A DNA stretch of 64,000 nucleotides, from NCBI RefSeq assembly GCF_003260125.1, contig NZ_QHKO01000005.1:130228-194227 (forward strand), read 5' to 3'. This document shows, one piece after another, positions 1-8,602 of the stretch. This DNA is from Lujinxingia litoralis. GTDB taxonomy: Bacteria > Myxococcota_A > Bradymonadia > Bradymonadales > Bradymonadaceae. A model generated the notes under the pieces. That model was not told the DNA's origin. It was given only the letters and a program-made list of their open reading frames with translations, and ran no database searches. The translations under genes and the position numbers were made by a program. Numbering within the stretch: position 1 is the stretch's first letter; every line of letters starts with the position of its first letter.

Positions 1-1902
1 GGTGCCGCGTTCAATGACAAAGGCGCCGGCGGTAGGCGGACTGGACGCTTCTTCGGCCGTTTCCGGCGGCTCCTCGGTCGGGTCCCTCTCTTCGAGGGGG
101 GCCGGCCGCAGCAGGCGTGCCGGAGGAATGGCCGCTTTGGGATCAAAGTACCCGGCGACCGTGAGGCTGGCTTCGCCCAGTTCGATGGGCGCCGCGGCCA
201 CCGGAGCCAGCTGAGCGCGAAACCCGTCGATGGCAAACATGCCCTCAAAGGATGCGCGGCCGCGTTGCTCGCTCTCCCCCATGTCGAGTGTGGCGTTGAG
301 GCGGCCGCCAAAAAGCTTGCTGGAGACGCGTTTGCCGCCGAGCTGGGCCAGCTGAGAGAGTTCGAGCTCTTCGACATCGATCTCGGCTTCCCAGCCCCCT
401 TTGCGATAGGGCAGGCTCAGCGTGATATCGACGCGCGCGGCCGGATCGCCACCCTCGATCAGCGCGTGTGCCTCCAGGTCGATCTGGCCCTGAATCGGCC
501 GATGTTTCACAGCGAGCTTACCCTGACGAAGCGCGAAGCGGGCCAGGGGAGCGCTCAAATCGGGGTGGGGACGCGGATCATCGACCTCAATGGTAGCCTC
601 GGTGACCTTGATATGTTGAGGGAGCTTCTCGGTCAGCAGGTCGCGCAGGGAGGAGCCGCTGGGGGCGGGCACCGGTGCGGGGGAAACGGTCAACTCATCG
701 GCCTCATCGGGGATATCCTCCGGGGTGGCGAGGGGAGTGTCCGGGCTTTCGACGAGTGCTGCCGCCATGGCCTCGGCGACCTCCCCGGCAGTGCGCACGC
801 TGAGCTTCGCTGCGCGCCGGGTTAACAGCGCCTCCAGATCCCCCACGTTGGACGCTCCGTGGGCGGCGTAGGTCAAGCGCAGCTGCGGCTGGTCGACCTG
901 CATGTCCTGCACGCGAAGATCGGCCAGGCTCGCGCTAAGCTCCCCCAGGCCCAGGCTGGCCAGTTCGCTCCGAAAGAGAGGCTCGGGGCTGGGATCCAGG
1001 TGGTTACGTAACGCGAACTTCCGAACCTCCACGCGGTGGTCCTCCAGGATACGCAGCCCTCCAAGTTCAAACGCGAGAAAGTCGTAGGGGGCCGGGGCCC
1101 GGGCGCGAATCGGAGTTGAGAGGGTCAGATCCAGGGAACTGTGGGAGAGGGGGGCCGCCAGGACGCCTTCCACCAAGAGGCTCTCGGGGAGGGACAGCAC
1201 ATGATCGGCAAGCGGCGTAAGCTCCAGCTGTGCGCGGTAGGGGGCGCGGGTTTTGTCGCCCTCCAGGGTCAGCTGCTCCGAGCTCAACGCAGCCAGCGGC
1301 CAGCGCGACGGCGTCTGCACGTCGGTGAAGGTGGCGCGCAGCCGCCGCACTCTCACGTCGGGGAACTCGCCGCCGAAATGACGAAGTGCACGGGACTGCA
1401 GTGCGTCAAGCCTGGCCGCCAGCGTGGGCGCGGGGGCCTGCGACGCGTCCTCGCTCGCGCTGTCGTGGTCGGCCTGGAGCGCGAGCAGCCGCTCCAGGCT
1501 GTGACGACCGCTCTCATCGTAGCTCAACGCCAGCTCGACGCCTTCCAGGTGGACGGCACTGATCGACGGGGAGCCGCTCAGTGCAGAACTCAGCGCCGCG
1601 CTGATTTCCGCACGCTCAATCGAAAGCATGGGGGTATCTTCGCCGGGCAGGCGAACTTCCACCGGACCCACTTCCACGCCGCTGAAGCCGCGGGTTTTGA
1701 GCGTGCCCGTGGTGATTGTGAGTCCGGAGCGCGCTTCGATTCGCTCGATCTGAGAGGTGAGCACGCGCCCGGCCAGGCGAGGAACAAGGAGCCAGGCGCC
1801 GCCACCGAGGAGGAGAAGAAGGAGAAGGACTCCCGCCCCGATCTTGAGCAGTCTTTTGGAGGTTGCAGACCCTCCGGGCTGCTCTGCGGTGGTGTGGGTC
1901 AT
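1..1902 (-). CDS. AsmA-like envelope protein (C-terminus cut by window edge)
   Basis: Reading down from an ATG at 1902 the frame stays open to base 1, giving at least 634 residues; the gene continues off the left edge. Residues about 18-33 form a hydrophobic Leu/Gly-rich anchor after a basic KR pair, and the protein then has alternating short beta-like stretches (VGPVEVRLPGEDTPMLSIER and similar). The last visible part contains a pattern typical of AsmA C-terminal regions (KLFGGRLNATLDM, then SFEGMFAIDGFRAQL). AsmA/TamB-type proteins are inner-membrane anchored periplasmic bridges linked to lipid transport and outer-membrane biogenesis. It lies downstream of the cysteine-rich lipoprotein gene on the same strand, 159 bases away. 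The family call rests on repeat-like character and motif impression, so it is moderate; a GspN-like protein is an alternative. Confidence 0.6.
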   Translation of the reverse strand, partial: MTHTTAEQPGGSATSKRLLKIGAGVLLLLLLLGGGAWLLVPRLAGRVLTSQIERIEARSGLTITTGTLKTRGFSGVEVGPVEVRLPGEDTPMLSIERAEISAALSSALSGSPSISAVHLEGVELALSYDESGRHSLERLLALQADHDSASEDASQAPAPTLAARLDALQSRALRHFGGEFPDVRVRRLRATFTDVQTPSRWPLAALSSEQLTLEGDKTRAPYRAQLELTPLADHVLSLPESLLVEGVLAAPLSHSSLDLTLSTPIRARAPAPYDFLAFELGGLRILEDHRVEVRKFALRNHLDPSPEPLFRSELASLGLGELSASLADLRVQDMQVDQPQLRLTYAAHGASNVGDLEALLTRRAAKLSVRTAGEVAEAMAAALVESPDTPLATPEDIPDEADELTVSPAPVPAPSGSSLRDLLTEKLPQHIKVTEATIEVDDPRPHPDLSAPLARFALRQGKLAVKHRPIQGQIDLEAHALIEGGDPAARVDITLSLPYRKGGWEAEIDVEELELSQLAQLGGKRVSSKLFGGRLNATLDMGESEQRGRASFEGMFAIDGFRAQLAPVAAAPIELGEASLTVAGYFDPKAAIPPARLLRPAPLEERDPTEEPPETAEEASSPPTAGAFVIERGT

Positions 1903-2061
1903 GATTTCCGTGAGGCTGATGGATGTTAAGGCGCAACGCGCGCCAGGCGCCCTACGCACCCCCTGTCGAATTATCCGAATCGGAGCTAGAAATCAAAGCG
2001 CCATGTGGCCGCTGGCCAGCTCTGAACCGATCCTTCGCAAAGAGCGCGCTGGCGCTCCGCC

Positions 2062-3579
2062 TCACTGCTGACAGCTGGTGTCGTGATCGCTGCCGGTTCG
2101 TCTACAGCAGGGGCTGCCTCCCGGCTCGATGCAGCCATGCTGGCAGTGAGTGCACGACGTTTGGGCGTCTCGCACGGTGGCGGTAGGGTAGCGCTCGCAG
2201 CCCGTATCACCGCAGCGCCACGTGTGAAGCACCTCTTGCCCACACTGGCATACCCCCCCCTCGTGGCAGCAGTCCGCAAGGGAGTCTTCATCCACGATCC
2301 ACTCGTCTGCTCGCTGAGTGCAGTCCTCGCAGGTCGCGCACCCGCAGCTGGCGTTTGTCCCCTCGCAGACCGGGACCGAGATGCAGCTTCCTTCCGAGCA
2401 TACCCCCATTATGCAGCTGTCAGTGTCATTGAGGTCGCAGGAGCGTCCCGCGGTGTCTACCACGCAGCTGTGTTCTTCGACGTTTATGCGAGCGGTACAT
2501 TCTCCCGTGGTCGGCTCACAGATCTCGCGTTGGCAGGTGCGTGTGCGGGTGCCCTGGGTGCCACACGTGGAGCCCGTCTCACAAGGGGAGTAGTCCACGC
2601 AGCTCTTAGGCTGACAGGTCGTGCAATTGCTTTGGATGACGTCGGTGTTAGTCACCTCATATGTGCACGCAGTACCATCGCAGCTGTACTCGCGATACTC
2701 TCGTGTCTGGCACAGGCAACTCGACGCAGTCGAGCCGGTTCCGCAACAGGGTTCGGCAGTGCCTCTATTATACCAGCCGTCACGCAGACTGCAGTCCTCG
2801 CAGCTCTCGCAGCCGCAGCTTTCGGTGGTGCCTTCACAACGGGGGCTGCTCTGACACTCTCCGGCGCCGCAGGTTCCGGTCGAGCAGGCATCGGGCACCG
2901 CGCAGCTGAGGGTGTCGGTGTCCCGCGGACAGGCCTCGGTTTCGTTAAAGGGGGCGTCGGCGTCGACGCAGGCTCCTGCCTGGCAGGCCTGGCCGGTGCA
3001 GGAGCGAGTGCGCTCGCCGGTGAGCGCGCAGGTCGACGACCAGCTGCACTCTCCCCAGGAATCGCACTCCGCGGCGCAGGGCGCGCAACCGCTGGTGCGC
3101 GTCTCCTGTCCCAGAAAGATTTCCTTGCAGGTGCCGTCCTCGCAGCCGGGGCCGAAGCGCTCCACGTCCTGGCACATGCAGGTCTGATTGCCCTCACAGC
3201 AGGGGTAGGGATCGCCAACTTCTCTCTCGTACGACTCGCCAGGACAGCTGCCACACTCCACGTTTCGAGGCTCGCCGCAGCGGTCGGTCACGCTGAGCGG
3301 TCCGCACACCGCGCCGTGATCTGCACAGAGCGCGGAGTCGGACTCAGGTACACAGACGTCGGGGGTGTCTGCGGTATCTCCCAGGCCAAGGTCTAGAAGA
3401 TCGTCGGTTTTCACCCAGTAGCCCTCGGTGCACCGCTGATCGTCTCGCACTTCGCCCTCTTGCTCGCAGCGCACCGACGCGAGCTGAGCCGACTCAAAGG
3501 AACACCCGGCCAGCAGTAAGAGGGCGCTCGTAAGGATCAAGGCGGCGAGTGCAAGTGAAGACGTTCTGGGCGTTCCCAT
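2062..3579 (-). CDS. cysteine-rich secreted lipoprotein
   Basis: A 505-residue protein starting at the ATG at 3579, chosen because it gives a compact signal peptide ending in the lipobox LLAGC; an ATG nine codons upstream is also open. The mature part is very rich in cysteine. Two homologous modules are visible: one with CGAGECQSSPRCEG and SCGCESCEDC, the other with CSEGSCISVPVCEG and SCGCATCEDC. Each is followed by a CC pair and by a segment ending in CTTC or CTHC. Between them lie thrombospondin-1-like pieces (WGECSWSSTCALTGERTRSC and GTQGTRTRTCQREIC). Such disulfide-rich surface proteins are common in predatory or aggregating deltaproteobacteria, where they are thought to mediate surface contacts; no catalytic motif is visible. 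A likely promoter lies about 85 bases upstream. Confidence 0.8.
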   Translation of the reverse strand: MGTPRTSSLALAALILTSALLLLAGCSFESAQLASVRCEQEGEVRDDQRCTEGYWVKTDDLLDLGLGDTADTPDVCVPESDSALCADHGAVCGPLSVTDRCGEPRNVECGSCPGESYEREVGDPYPCCEGNQTCMCQDVERFGPGCEDGTCKEIFLGQETRTSGCAPCAAECDSWGECSWSSTCALTGERTRSCTGQACQAGACVDADAPFNETEACPRDTDTLSCAVPDACSTGTCGAGECQSSPRCEGTTESCGCESCEDCSLRDGWYNRGTAEPCCGTGSTASSCLCQTREYREYSCDGTACTYEVTNTDVIQSNCTTCQPKSCVDYSPCETGSTCGTQGTRTRTCQREICEPTTGECTARINVEEHSCVVDTAGRSCDLNDTDSCIMGVCSEGSCISVPVCEGTNASCGCATCEDCTQRADEWIVDEDSLADCCHEGGVCQCGQEVLHTWRCGDTGCERYPTATVRDAQTSCTHCQHGCIEPGGSPCCRRTGSDHDTSCQQ

Positions 3580-3660
3580 CGCTTCTCCTGGAATATAGCG
3601 GTGCATTAGCGGCCGGCTTGGCGGCTGTGTCGTGAATGAACATGAGTCTCACAGATAGTG

Positions 3661-3689
3661 ACTCTAACGTGTTGGCTGACCCAGGCCAA
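3661..3689 (-). promoter_or_regulatory. putative sigma-70 promoter for the cysteine-rich lipoprotein
   Basis: On the minus strand TTGGCC (3689-3684) is separated by exactly 17 bases from TAGAGT (3666-3661), about 80 bases before the chosen ATG. It sits in the divergent intergenic region shared with the gene starting at 3791. The match to consensus is partial. Confidence 0.4.
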
Positions 3690-3705
3690 GCGAGTCGGGG
3701 CCGCC

Positions 3706-3734
3706 TTGACATTTATAGGTGGCAGGGCAATCTT
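3706..3734 (+). promoter_or_regulatory. putative sigma-70 promoter for the 3791 gene
   Basis: A perfect TTGACA at 3706-3711 is followed after 17 bases by AATCTT at 3729-3734, about 57 bases before the ATG at 3791. The -35 is strong and the -10 weak. Confidence 0.35.
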
Positions 3735-3790
3735 CACCCCGACTCGCGCCGCCCGGCGCGCGGCCATCGATGACATCAAGGAGTCCGATC

Positions 3791-4081
3791 ATGCCAAGCT
3801 GGAAAGACGATCTCGTCAACAGCGCGCTCAAGGCGCTGCAGAGCCCCACAGCGCAGAAGCTCATGAACAACGAGAAGGTGCAAAAAGGCGTAAGCAAAGC
3901 CTTTCGTGCCTCGTTTGAGATCAAAAACGGCATCGACGAAAAACGCGACGAGTTTGCCCGTCGGTTTAACCTGGCCACCCGCGATGATCTGCGCACGATG
4001 AAGCGTGAACTCGATCGTCTCCACCGTCAGGTCGATTCGCTGAAACGAGCCCAGAAGAAAAAAGAAGACGAAGAGGGCTGA
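3791..4081 (+). CDS. small coiled-coil protein of unknown function
   Basis: A 96-residue charged protein. The ATG at 3791 is chosen because AAGGAG lies nine bases upstream (3777-3782); an in-frame ATG 72 bases further up would start inside the promoter region. The N-terminal half is helical (VNSALKALQSPTAQKLMNNE), and the C-terminal third is a heptad-like charged helix (LRTMKRELDRLHRQVDSLKR) ending in a Lys/Glu-rich tail. No signal peptide or membrane segment is visible. The layout resembles phasin-like or poly-hydroxyalkanoate-associated small proteins, but the resemblance is only to the architecture. The next gene starts 22 bases downstream, so the two are probably co-transcribed. Confidence 0.75.
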   Translation: MPSWKDDLVNSALKALQSPTAQKLMNNEKVQKGVSKAFRASFEIKNGIDEKRDEFARRFNLATRDDLRTMKRELDRLHRQVDSLKRAQKKKEDEEG

Positions 4082-4103
4082 ATCCAGGCCCCGGGGCAAC
4101 CCC

Positions 4104-4727
4104 ATGAGAACGTTTCCTGTGGTCGGACGCATGGTCGCGACCTGTTTTGTGTTGGGTGCGCTGACGCTGGGCACTCCACCCTCGGCTGAGGCACATCTGG
4201 CGAACTTCGGGAGCTGGGAGATCACCCGTGGCTATCTCCAGGAGATCTTCCCGGATGCGACCGATTTCTTGCGTCGTCGCGATACCTACTCCGAGGCGCA
4301 GGTGCGCCAGATCGAAGCCGAACTCGGATTTGAGCTCTATCCGGAAGATCGAAATCCCGAGTTCTATATCGCCGTCGATGAAAGCGGCGGCAAACGGCGC
4401 TTTTTAGGCGTGGCAATCTTTATCGACCCCCGCGTCGAATCACGTCTGCTTGAGGGGAATGTGGTTCGCATTGAAGTGGGCATCGGAGTTGATGCGCGCG
4501 GACGCGTTAAGCGGGTACGCCTCTTTGATTATCGAGGCGACCGGGCGCTGACCCGAGGGGAGTTTCTGGATCAGCTGGTGGGCTTGAGTTTGGACGATTC
4601 GTTTGACGTGGGGCCGGATAAGTCCATTAAGCCGGTGGCCAACGAGCCGGTCGAGAGTCAGCTGGTCGCGAACGCCGCCCGCGAAGCGCTCTACCTGATG
4701 AAAGTCTCTCTGGGGCAGGGCGGCTGA
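4104..4727 (+). CDS. secreted FMN-binding-domain-like protein
   Basis: A 207-residue protein with a cleavable signal peptide (hydrophobic core at about 9-25, then SAEAH). The middle reads GYLQEIFPDATDFLRRR and later RRFLGVAIFIDPR, and the C-terminal part has IGVDARGRVKRVRLFDYRG followed by FLDQLVGLSLDDSF. This resembles the FMN-binding domain of RnfG/NqrC/NosR-type proteins (predicted amphipathic start, a strand with G.V..V.V, then the FxxQ.xG segment). The threonine-containing flavinylation motif (SGAT-like) expected near the end is not visible; the corresponding stretch reads DKSIKPVANEPVESQLVANA. It may therefore be non-flavinylated or a different fold. It follows the small coiled-coil gene at 22 bases. 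Confidence 0.6.
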   Translation: MRTFPVVGRMVATCFVLGALTLGTPPSAEAHLANFGSWEITRGYLQEIFPDATDFLRRRDTYSEAQVRQIEAELGFELYPEDRNPEFYIAVDESGGKRRFLGVAIFIDPRVESRLLEGNVVRIEVGIGVDARGRVKRVRLFDYRGDRALTRGEFLDQLVGLSLDDSFDVGPDKSIKPVANEPVESQLVANAAREALYLMKVSLGQGG

Positions 4728-4774
4728 GGCTTGCCGCGCGCACTTTCTCTCTACAGCTTGCTTTGAGGACCGTT

Positions 4775-5575
4775 GTGAACCGACCTTTGATTCTGGTGTC
4801 CAACGACGATGGGATTCATGCTCCCGGCATCGAACTGCTCGCCGGGGCCATGGAGGCGTTGGGAGAGGTCTGGGTCGTGGCGCCGGCCACCGAGCAGAGC
4901 GCGGTGAGTGGGGCGATTAGTCTGCGCCAGCCCCTGCGCATCGTGGAGCACGGGGAGCGCCGGCTCGCCGTCAGTGGGACGCCCACCGACTGTGTGTACA
5001 TCGCGCTCAACCACGCCCTTCCGCGCCGACCCACGCTCTGTGTCAGCGGGATAAATCACGGGGCAAATCTGGGCGATGACGTGCTCTACAGTGGGACGGT
5101 CGCCGCGGCCATCGAGGCAACCCTCTCCGACGTGCCCTCCATCGCCTTTAGTCAGGCCGGTCGCGGTGCGTTTGAGGAGCGCCTGCTCGCTACCTGGGTC
5201 GAGCGCATCGCGCGGGCAGCGCTCGCGCGCGGGATGCCGCGGGCGACCTTCCTCAACGTGAATTTCCCTCCCACGCTCTCGCCGCAAAGTAACATTCGCG
5301 TCAGTAAGCTGGGGCGCCGCAATTATGGTCGCCAGGTCGTTGCAAAAGAAGACCCGCGTCATCTTCCTTACTACTGGTTGGGTGGCTCGGAACTCGGGTT
5401 TGATGATATGCCCGGCAGCGATTGCAATGCCGTGGCTGCAGGCGACATCAGCCTGAGCCCGGTGGACCTGGATCTGACCCATTACCGATTCCTCGGTGAG
5501 CTGCGCCAATGGGACGAACTCCAACCTGTGTCCGATATGAACTCGGATCAGCCGACGCGAGACGATAATGAGTGA
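4775..5575 (+). CDS. surE: 5'/3'-nucleotidase SurE
   Basis: A 266-residue protein of the SurE family, a metal-dependent phosphatase that removes phosphate from nucleoside monophosphates in the cytoplasm. The N-terminus carries the family hallmark ILVSNDDGIHAPGI, whose Asp pair binds the metal, followed by VAPATEQSAVSGAISL and VSGTPTDCVYIAL. Further on, SGINHGANLGDDVLYSGTV supplies the metal-binding Asn. The GTG at 4775 is preferred because GAGG (4765-4768) sits six bases upstream; a TTG at 4763 would overlap that site. The last eight bases overlap apt, so translation is probably coupled and the two form a purine salvage pair. Confidence 0.93.
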   Translation: MNRPLILVSNDDGIHAPGIELLAGAMEALGEVWVVAPATEQSAVSGAISLRQPLRIVEHGERRLAVSGTPTDCVYIALNHALPRRPTLCVSGINHGANLGDDVLYSGTVAAAIEATLSDVPSIAFSQAGRGAFEERLLATWVERIARAALARGMPRATFLNVNFPPTLSPQSNIRVSKLGRRNYGRQVVAKEDPRHLPYYWLGGSELGFDDMPGSDCNAVAAGDISLSPVDLDLTHYRFLGELRQWDELQPVSDMNSDQPTRDDNE

Positions 5576-6095
5576 TTTAAGCCAGAAAGTTCATGAGACC
5601 CTGCGCGACGTCCCGAACTTCCCCCACGAAGGCATTGTTTTTAAGGACATCACCCCGGTACTCGCCGACGGCGTTCTCTTTGGTGAGATTATCGAGGCCT
5701 GGCGGGAGCGTTACGCCTCACAAAACATCACCAGCGTGGTCGGTATCGAGTCGCGGGGCTTCATCTTTGGGGCGGCGCTCGCCAACGCGCTCGGAGTGGG
5801 GTTCACGCTGGTGCGTAAGCCCGGAAAGCTGCCCTACGAACGCATTGGGGTCGACTATACCCTCGAATACGGTACGGACCGCGTAGAGATGCACGTTGAT
5901 GCACTCAAGCCCGGCGATCGTGTGGTCGTGATCGACGATCTCCTGGCGACCGGCGGCACCTGTGGTGCGAGCATCACTCTGGTGCAGGAGCTGGGCGCCG
6001 TGGTGGTGGAGTGCGCATTCCTTATTGAGCTTGCCTTCTTAAAGGGGGGAGAGCGTCTTAAGGGTGTGCCTTACCACGCGTTGACCGTGTACTGA
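5568..6095 (+). CDS. apt: adenine phosphoribosyltransferase
   Basis: A 175-residue enzyme converting adenine and PRPP to AMP and pyrophosphate in purine salvage. The PRPP loop is clear (VVVIDDLLATGGT, about residues 121-133), as are the N-terminal DVPNFPHEGIVFKDITPVL and the loop GFTLVRKPGKLPYE that covers the active site. Length is normal for the short bacterial Apt. The start overlaps the end of surE, and a terminator follows 36 bases after the stop, so this is the last gene of its unit. Confidence 0.96.
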   Translation: MSDLSQKVHETLRDVPNFPHEGIVFKDITPVLADGVLFGEIIEAWRERYASQNITSVVGIESRGFIFGAALANALGVGFTLVRKPGKLPYERIGVDYTLEYGTDRVEMHVDALKPGDRVVVIDDLLATGGTCGASITLVQELGAVVVECAFLIELAFLKGGERLKGVPYHALTVY

Positions 6096-6131
6096 GCGAC
6101 GCCGCCCGAAAACGGTAACTCAACGTTTCTC

Positions 6132-6166
6132 AACCCCGTCCTCCACGTGAGGGCGGGGTTTTTTGT
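6132..6166 (+). terminator. Rho-independent terminator after apt
   Basis: AACCCCG-CCTC pairs with GAGG-GCGGGGTT around a short loop (each arm has one extra base) and is followed by a T run at 6159-6164. It closes the surE-apt unit. Confidence 0.8.
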
Positions 6167-6314
6167 TGAAGGGGGGCGGCGCAGGCGGTGAGTGGGGGGT
6201 GTGTGTAAAACTATGTAAACAATAGCAAGGTAAGTCGACGCTTCCCGACAATAGATCGACATGAGCTGGTGCCAGCTCGACAACCACGGGTGTTGAGAGA
6301 TGAGGGAGGCAGGG

Positions 6315-7763
6315 ATGCGGTGGAGCGTTGGGGTGGTGATAAGCATCTGGGTGGCGATGATGCCGTTGGCGTTGAGCGCGCAGCATTTGGCGCCGGTCGT
6401 GTGGTCGGAGCCCGGAGATCGCAGCACGGTCGTGGTGATGGCGTTGAGTGCCGAAGAGGCTGATCTTCAGGCCCGCGATCACGTGCGCAGGAGCCTGGAG
6501 AGCTGGTCGTCCCTTCGGATGGTTGATGCGCCGGAGGCGCTGCCCGAGGTCGACGAGGCCGATAAACAAACATGGATCGAGCGCAAGGAAGCCGCCGAGC
6601 GTGCGTACTTCTATCAGGGCGCCGAGGCGGCTCGTGCCATGCTGGAGCAGCCGGTCGAGCAGGCTCTTAAGCAGGTTGAACTATGGGGAGGAGATCCGGA
6701 GTTTGCGGAGGCGGTTCAATACGCCGCGCTCTATCTGGCGCGTGCGCTTCTCGATCTCGAAGAGCCGGAGTTGGCCCGGGCGCTGACCGCGCGCTTGACC
6801 GAACTCTTTGTGGCTCAATCTGTGCTCGGGCAACGCTGGCCGCCGGAGTTGGCCCAGGTCTGGGAGGAGGCGCGGGCGTCCCTGGCTGGCGATGATGCCT
6901 GGATGAACCTGAGAGCCGTAGAGGGCTGGGAGTGCCCACTGTATATCAATGGACAGCGGGTGCACGTACAGCGCCTGCGCGTGCGTCCTGGTGGACGCTA
7001 CGTGCTTTCCAGCCACTGCGCGGACCCCGCGCCCGGGATGCCTGATCCGGCGGCGTGGTCAGTGGTCGGGAGGGCGCCTGGCGAGAACCGGTATGTGTAC
7101 TGGCCGGGCGCGTTTGCTGCCGAAGCCCCGAATGAAGACGGGCTCGCGGCGGCAGCCGCTACGCTGGGGGTCGAGGTGGTGGTCGTGGTCGGGAAGAGTG
7201 CTCGTTGCTCCGAGGGCGCTGAAGCCGGGGATGGCGAGATATGCGTGTGGAGTTCGTCGGCAGAAGAAGACGCGCGCTACGCGCCTGGCGAGGGGGCAGC
7301 GGCGCAACGCTCCCTGGGGGCCATTCTTCCCGAACTCTATGCGCGCGCCGGAGCTCCCGGGATGATGCCTGTCACCGAGCCGCCAAAGCCTTCTGTGGCG
7401 AGGCGTGGCGCCATCATCGGCTCGTCGTCGGCGTTGGTGGCCGGTGCTGCCTGGATGGGATGGGCGCTGATGGAGTCCCATCGCTACCGGTGTTCCGCGC
7501 AAACTGGTGGCGATTCGTTCATGAGTTGTGAAGGCACACAGGCCTTGCACTTTGAGAGCGACGCCGAGCGACTGGCCAGCGCCAGAGCGAACCACCTTCA
7601 TCGCCTCGGCGCCGGCATCACCATGGGGCTGGGTGCGGCGGTGCTTGGCGCGGTGTTGCTCAAAGGATCGGCACGTGAGCGGCCGATGCCCGCAGGAGCC
7701 CCGGCCCTGGAGGTGGGATTTAGTCGGGATGCCGCCAGTGTGCAGGTTCGGGGGCGCTTTTGA
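6315..7763 (+). CDS. secreted protein of unknown function with C-terminal membrane segments
   Basis: A 482-residue protein. The ATG at 6315 is preferred over that at 6300 because a purine-rich GGGAGG precedes it. A signal peptide covers about residues 1-22 (VVISIWVAMMPLALSAQ). The body is Ala/Glu-rich with helical repeats (residues about 60-190, possibly TPR-like), followed by a domain with four cysteines (WECPLYINGQRV, SSHCADPAPG, ARCSEG, EICVWSS). Near the C-terminus a stretch after VARRGAIIGSSSALVAG and another at LHRLGAGITMGLGAAVLGAV look like a pair of membrane helices separated by a loop with two cysteines. This architecture (PEGA-like or helical body, then two helices) recurs in myxobacterial secreted proteins of unknown role. 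It stands alone between apt and the convergent SURF1 gene. Confidence 0.75.
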   Translation: MRWSVGVVISIWVAMMPLALSAQHLAPVVWSEPGDRSTVVVMALSAEEADLQARDHVRRSLESWSSLRMVDAPEALPEVDEADKQTWIERKEAAERAYFYQGAEAARAMLEQPVEQALKQVELWGGDPEFAEAVQYAALYLARALLDLEEPELARALTARLTELFVAQSVLGQRWPPELAQVWEEARASLAGDDAWMNLRAVEGWECPLYINGQRVHVQRLRVRPGGRYVLSSHCADPAPGMPDPAAWSVVGRAPGENRYVYWPGAFAAEAPNEDGLAAAAATLGVEVVVVVGKSARCSEGAEAGDGEICVWSSSAEEDARYAPGEGAAAQRSLGAILPELYARAGAPGMMPVTEPPKPSVARRGAIIGSSSALVAGAAWMGWALMESHRYRCSAQTGGDSFMSCEGTQALHFESDAERLASARANHLHRLGAGITMGLGAAVLGAVLLKGSARERPMPAGAPALEVGFSRDAASVQVRGRF

Positions 7764-7822
7764 GCGCCGCGTCGGCGGGAGGAGGGGGCGACCTCGACAC
7801 TCGGGGCCCCCGTCCAGCGCAT

Positions 7823-8602
7823 TCAGGCACGCGTTGCCATCGGTTGGGCGTGAAGAACGCCAAATCCGGCGGCGGCATAAATGACGATCAACGCCACCGC
7901 CAGGCTGTACCAGGTGAGGGCGTAGCCGAAGTGTTTTTCGGCGGTGAGGTAGGGCTCAGTGATATGAGCGAGGCTGGCGATCGGGTAGGGCTCACCGGAA
8001 TGGTCTGGGGCGAGCGTGACGATCACGGCACGTTGCGCGGTGGTTCCTTCAAGCGCGCTGTGCATGCCTTCGGTATCGTAAGAGTCCCAGAGCAGAATCG
8101 CCTCGGATGCTTCGCCGCGCGCCAGACGTTGGCGCGCAGGCGTGTCGGCGACGACATAATCCAGGAAATGCACAAGCCCGTGGAACTCTTGCTCTCCGGC
8201 GCTGGCTTCCAGAAGCGACCGGGCGATGGCCTCACCACGCTCATAAGGCACCCAGCCACGGTTGATCAGCAGAAGTTCGTCCGAGGGCAGTCGCAGCGGG
8301 CTTACAAGCCAGTAACCCGGCTTATTTTGATGGACGCGATGCTTGATCAAAAAAGCCCGGTCGCTCAAAAACTCGCCGCGGACCGTCACCGGGTGGAAAT
8401 CAAGCTCGCCGCGATTCAGCGCCGCCAGGTCGGAAATAGGGCGGGGTGTGGCCTCGGCGAGGGCGTCGCGCTGCCCCTCGGCGTGTGACTTTTGCTGGTA
8501 GCGCAGGGCCTGCCAGCTCCCCAGCGAGAGGAGAATCCCCAGACCGAGCAACGCAAAGAACGTGGCGATGGGCCCCGGGGCCTTAAAACGTCGGGATGAC
8601 AT
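7823..8602 (-). CDS. SURF1-family cytochrome oxidase biogenesis protein
   Basis: A 259-residue inner-membrane protein with the two-helix SURF1 layout: helix one at about 12-33 ending in the typical LGSWQALRYQ, a large extracytoplasmic domain, and helix two at about 225-247. The domain contains the signature LLINRGWVP near residue 115 and HFGYALTWY just before the second helix, where the conserved His sits. SURF1 proteins help insert heme a into oxidase subunit I. The ATG overlaps the stop of the upstream 59-residue membrane protein by one base (TGATG), which implies translational coupling in the oxidase assembly unit. Confidence 0.92.
   Translation of the reverse strand: MSSRRFKAPGPIATFFALLGLGILLSLGSWQALRYQQKSHAEGQRDALAEATPRPISDLAALNRGELDFHPVTVRGEFLSDRAFLIKHRVHQNKPGYWLVSPLRLPSDELLLINRGWVPYERGEAIARSLLEASAGEQEFHGLVHFLDYVVADTPARQRLARGEASEAILLWDSYDTEGMHSALEGTTAQRAVIVTLAPDHSGEPYPIASLAHITEPYLTAEKHFGYALTWYSLAVALIVIYAAAGFGVLHAQPMATRA

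Noticed and set aside
265..1929. Plus-strand open frames of 186 and 262 codons
   Set aside because: They oppose the AsmA-like gene, whose minus-strand frame is open over the full 634 codons and gives a sensible anchor and beta-rich protein.
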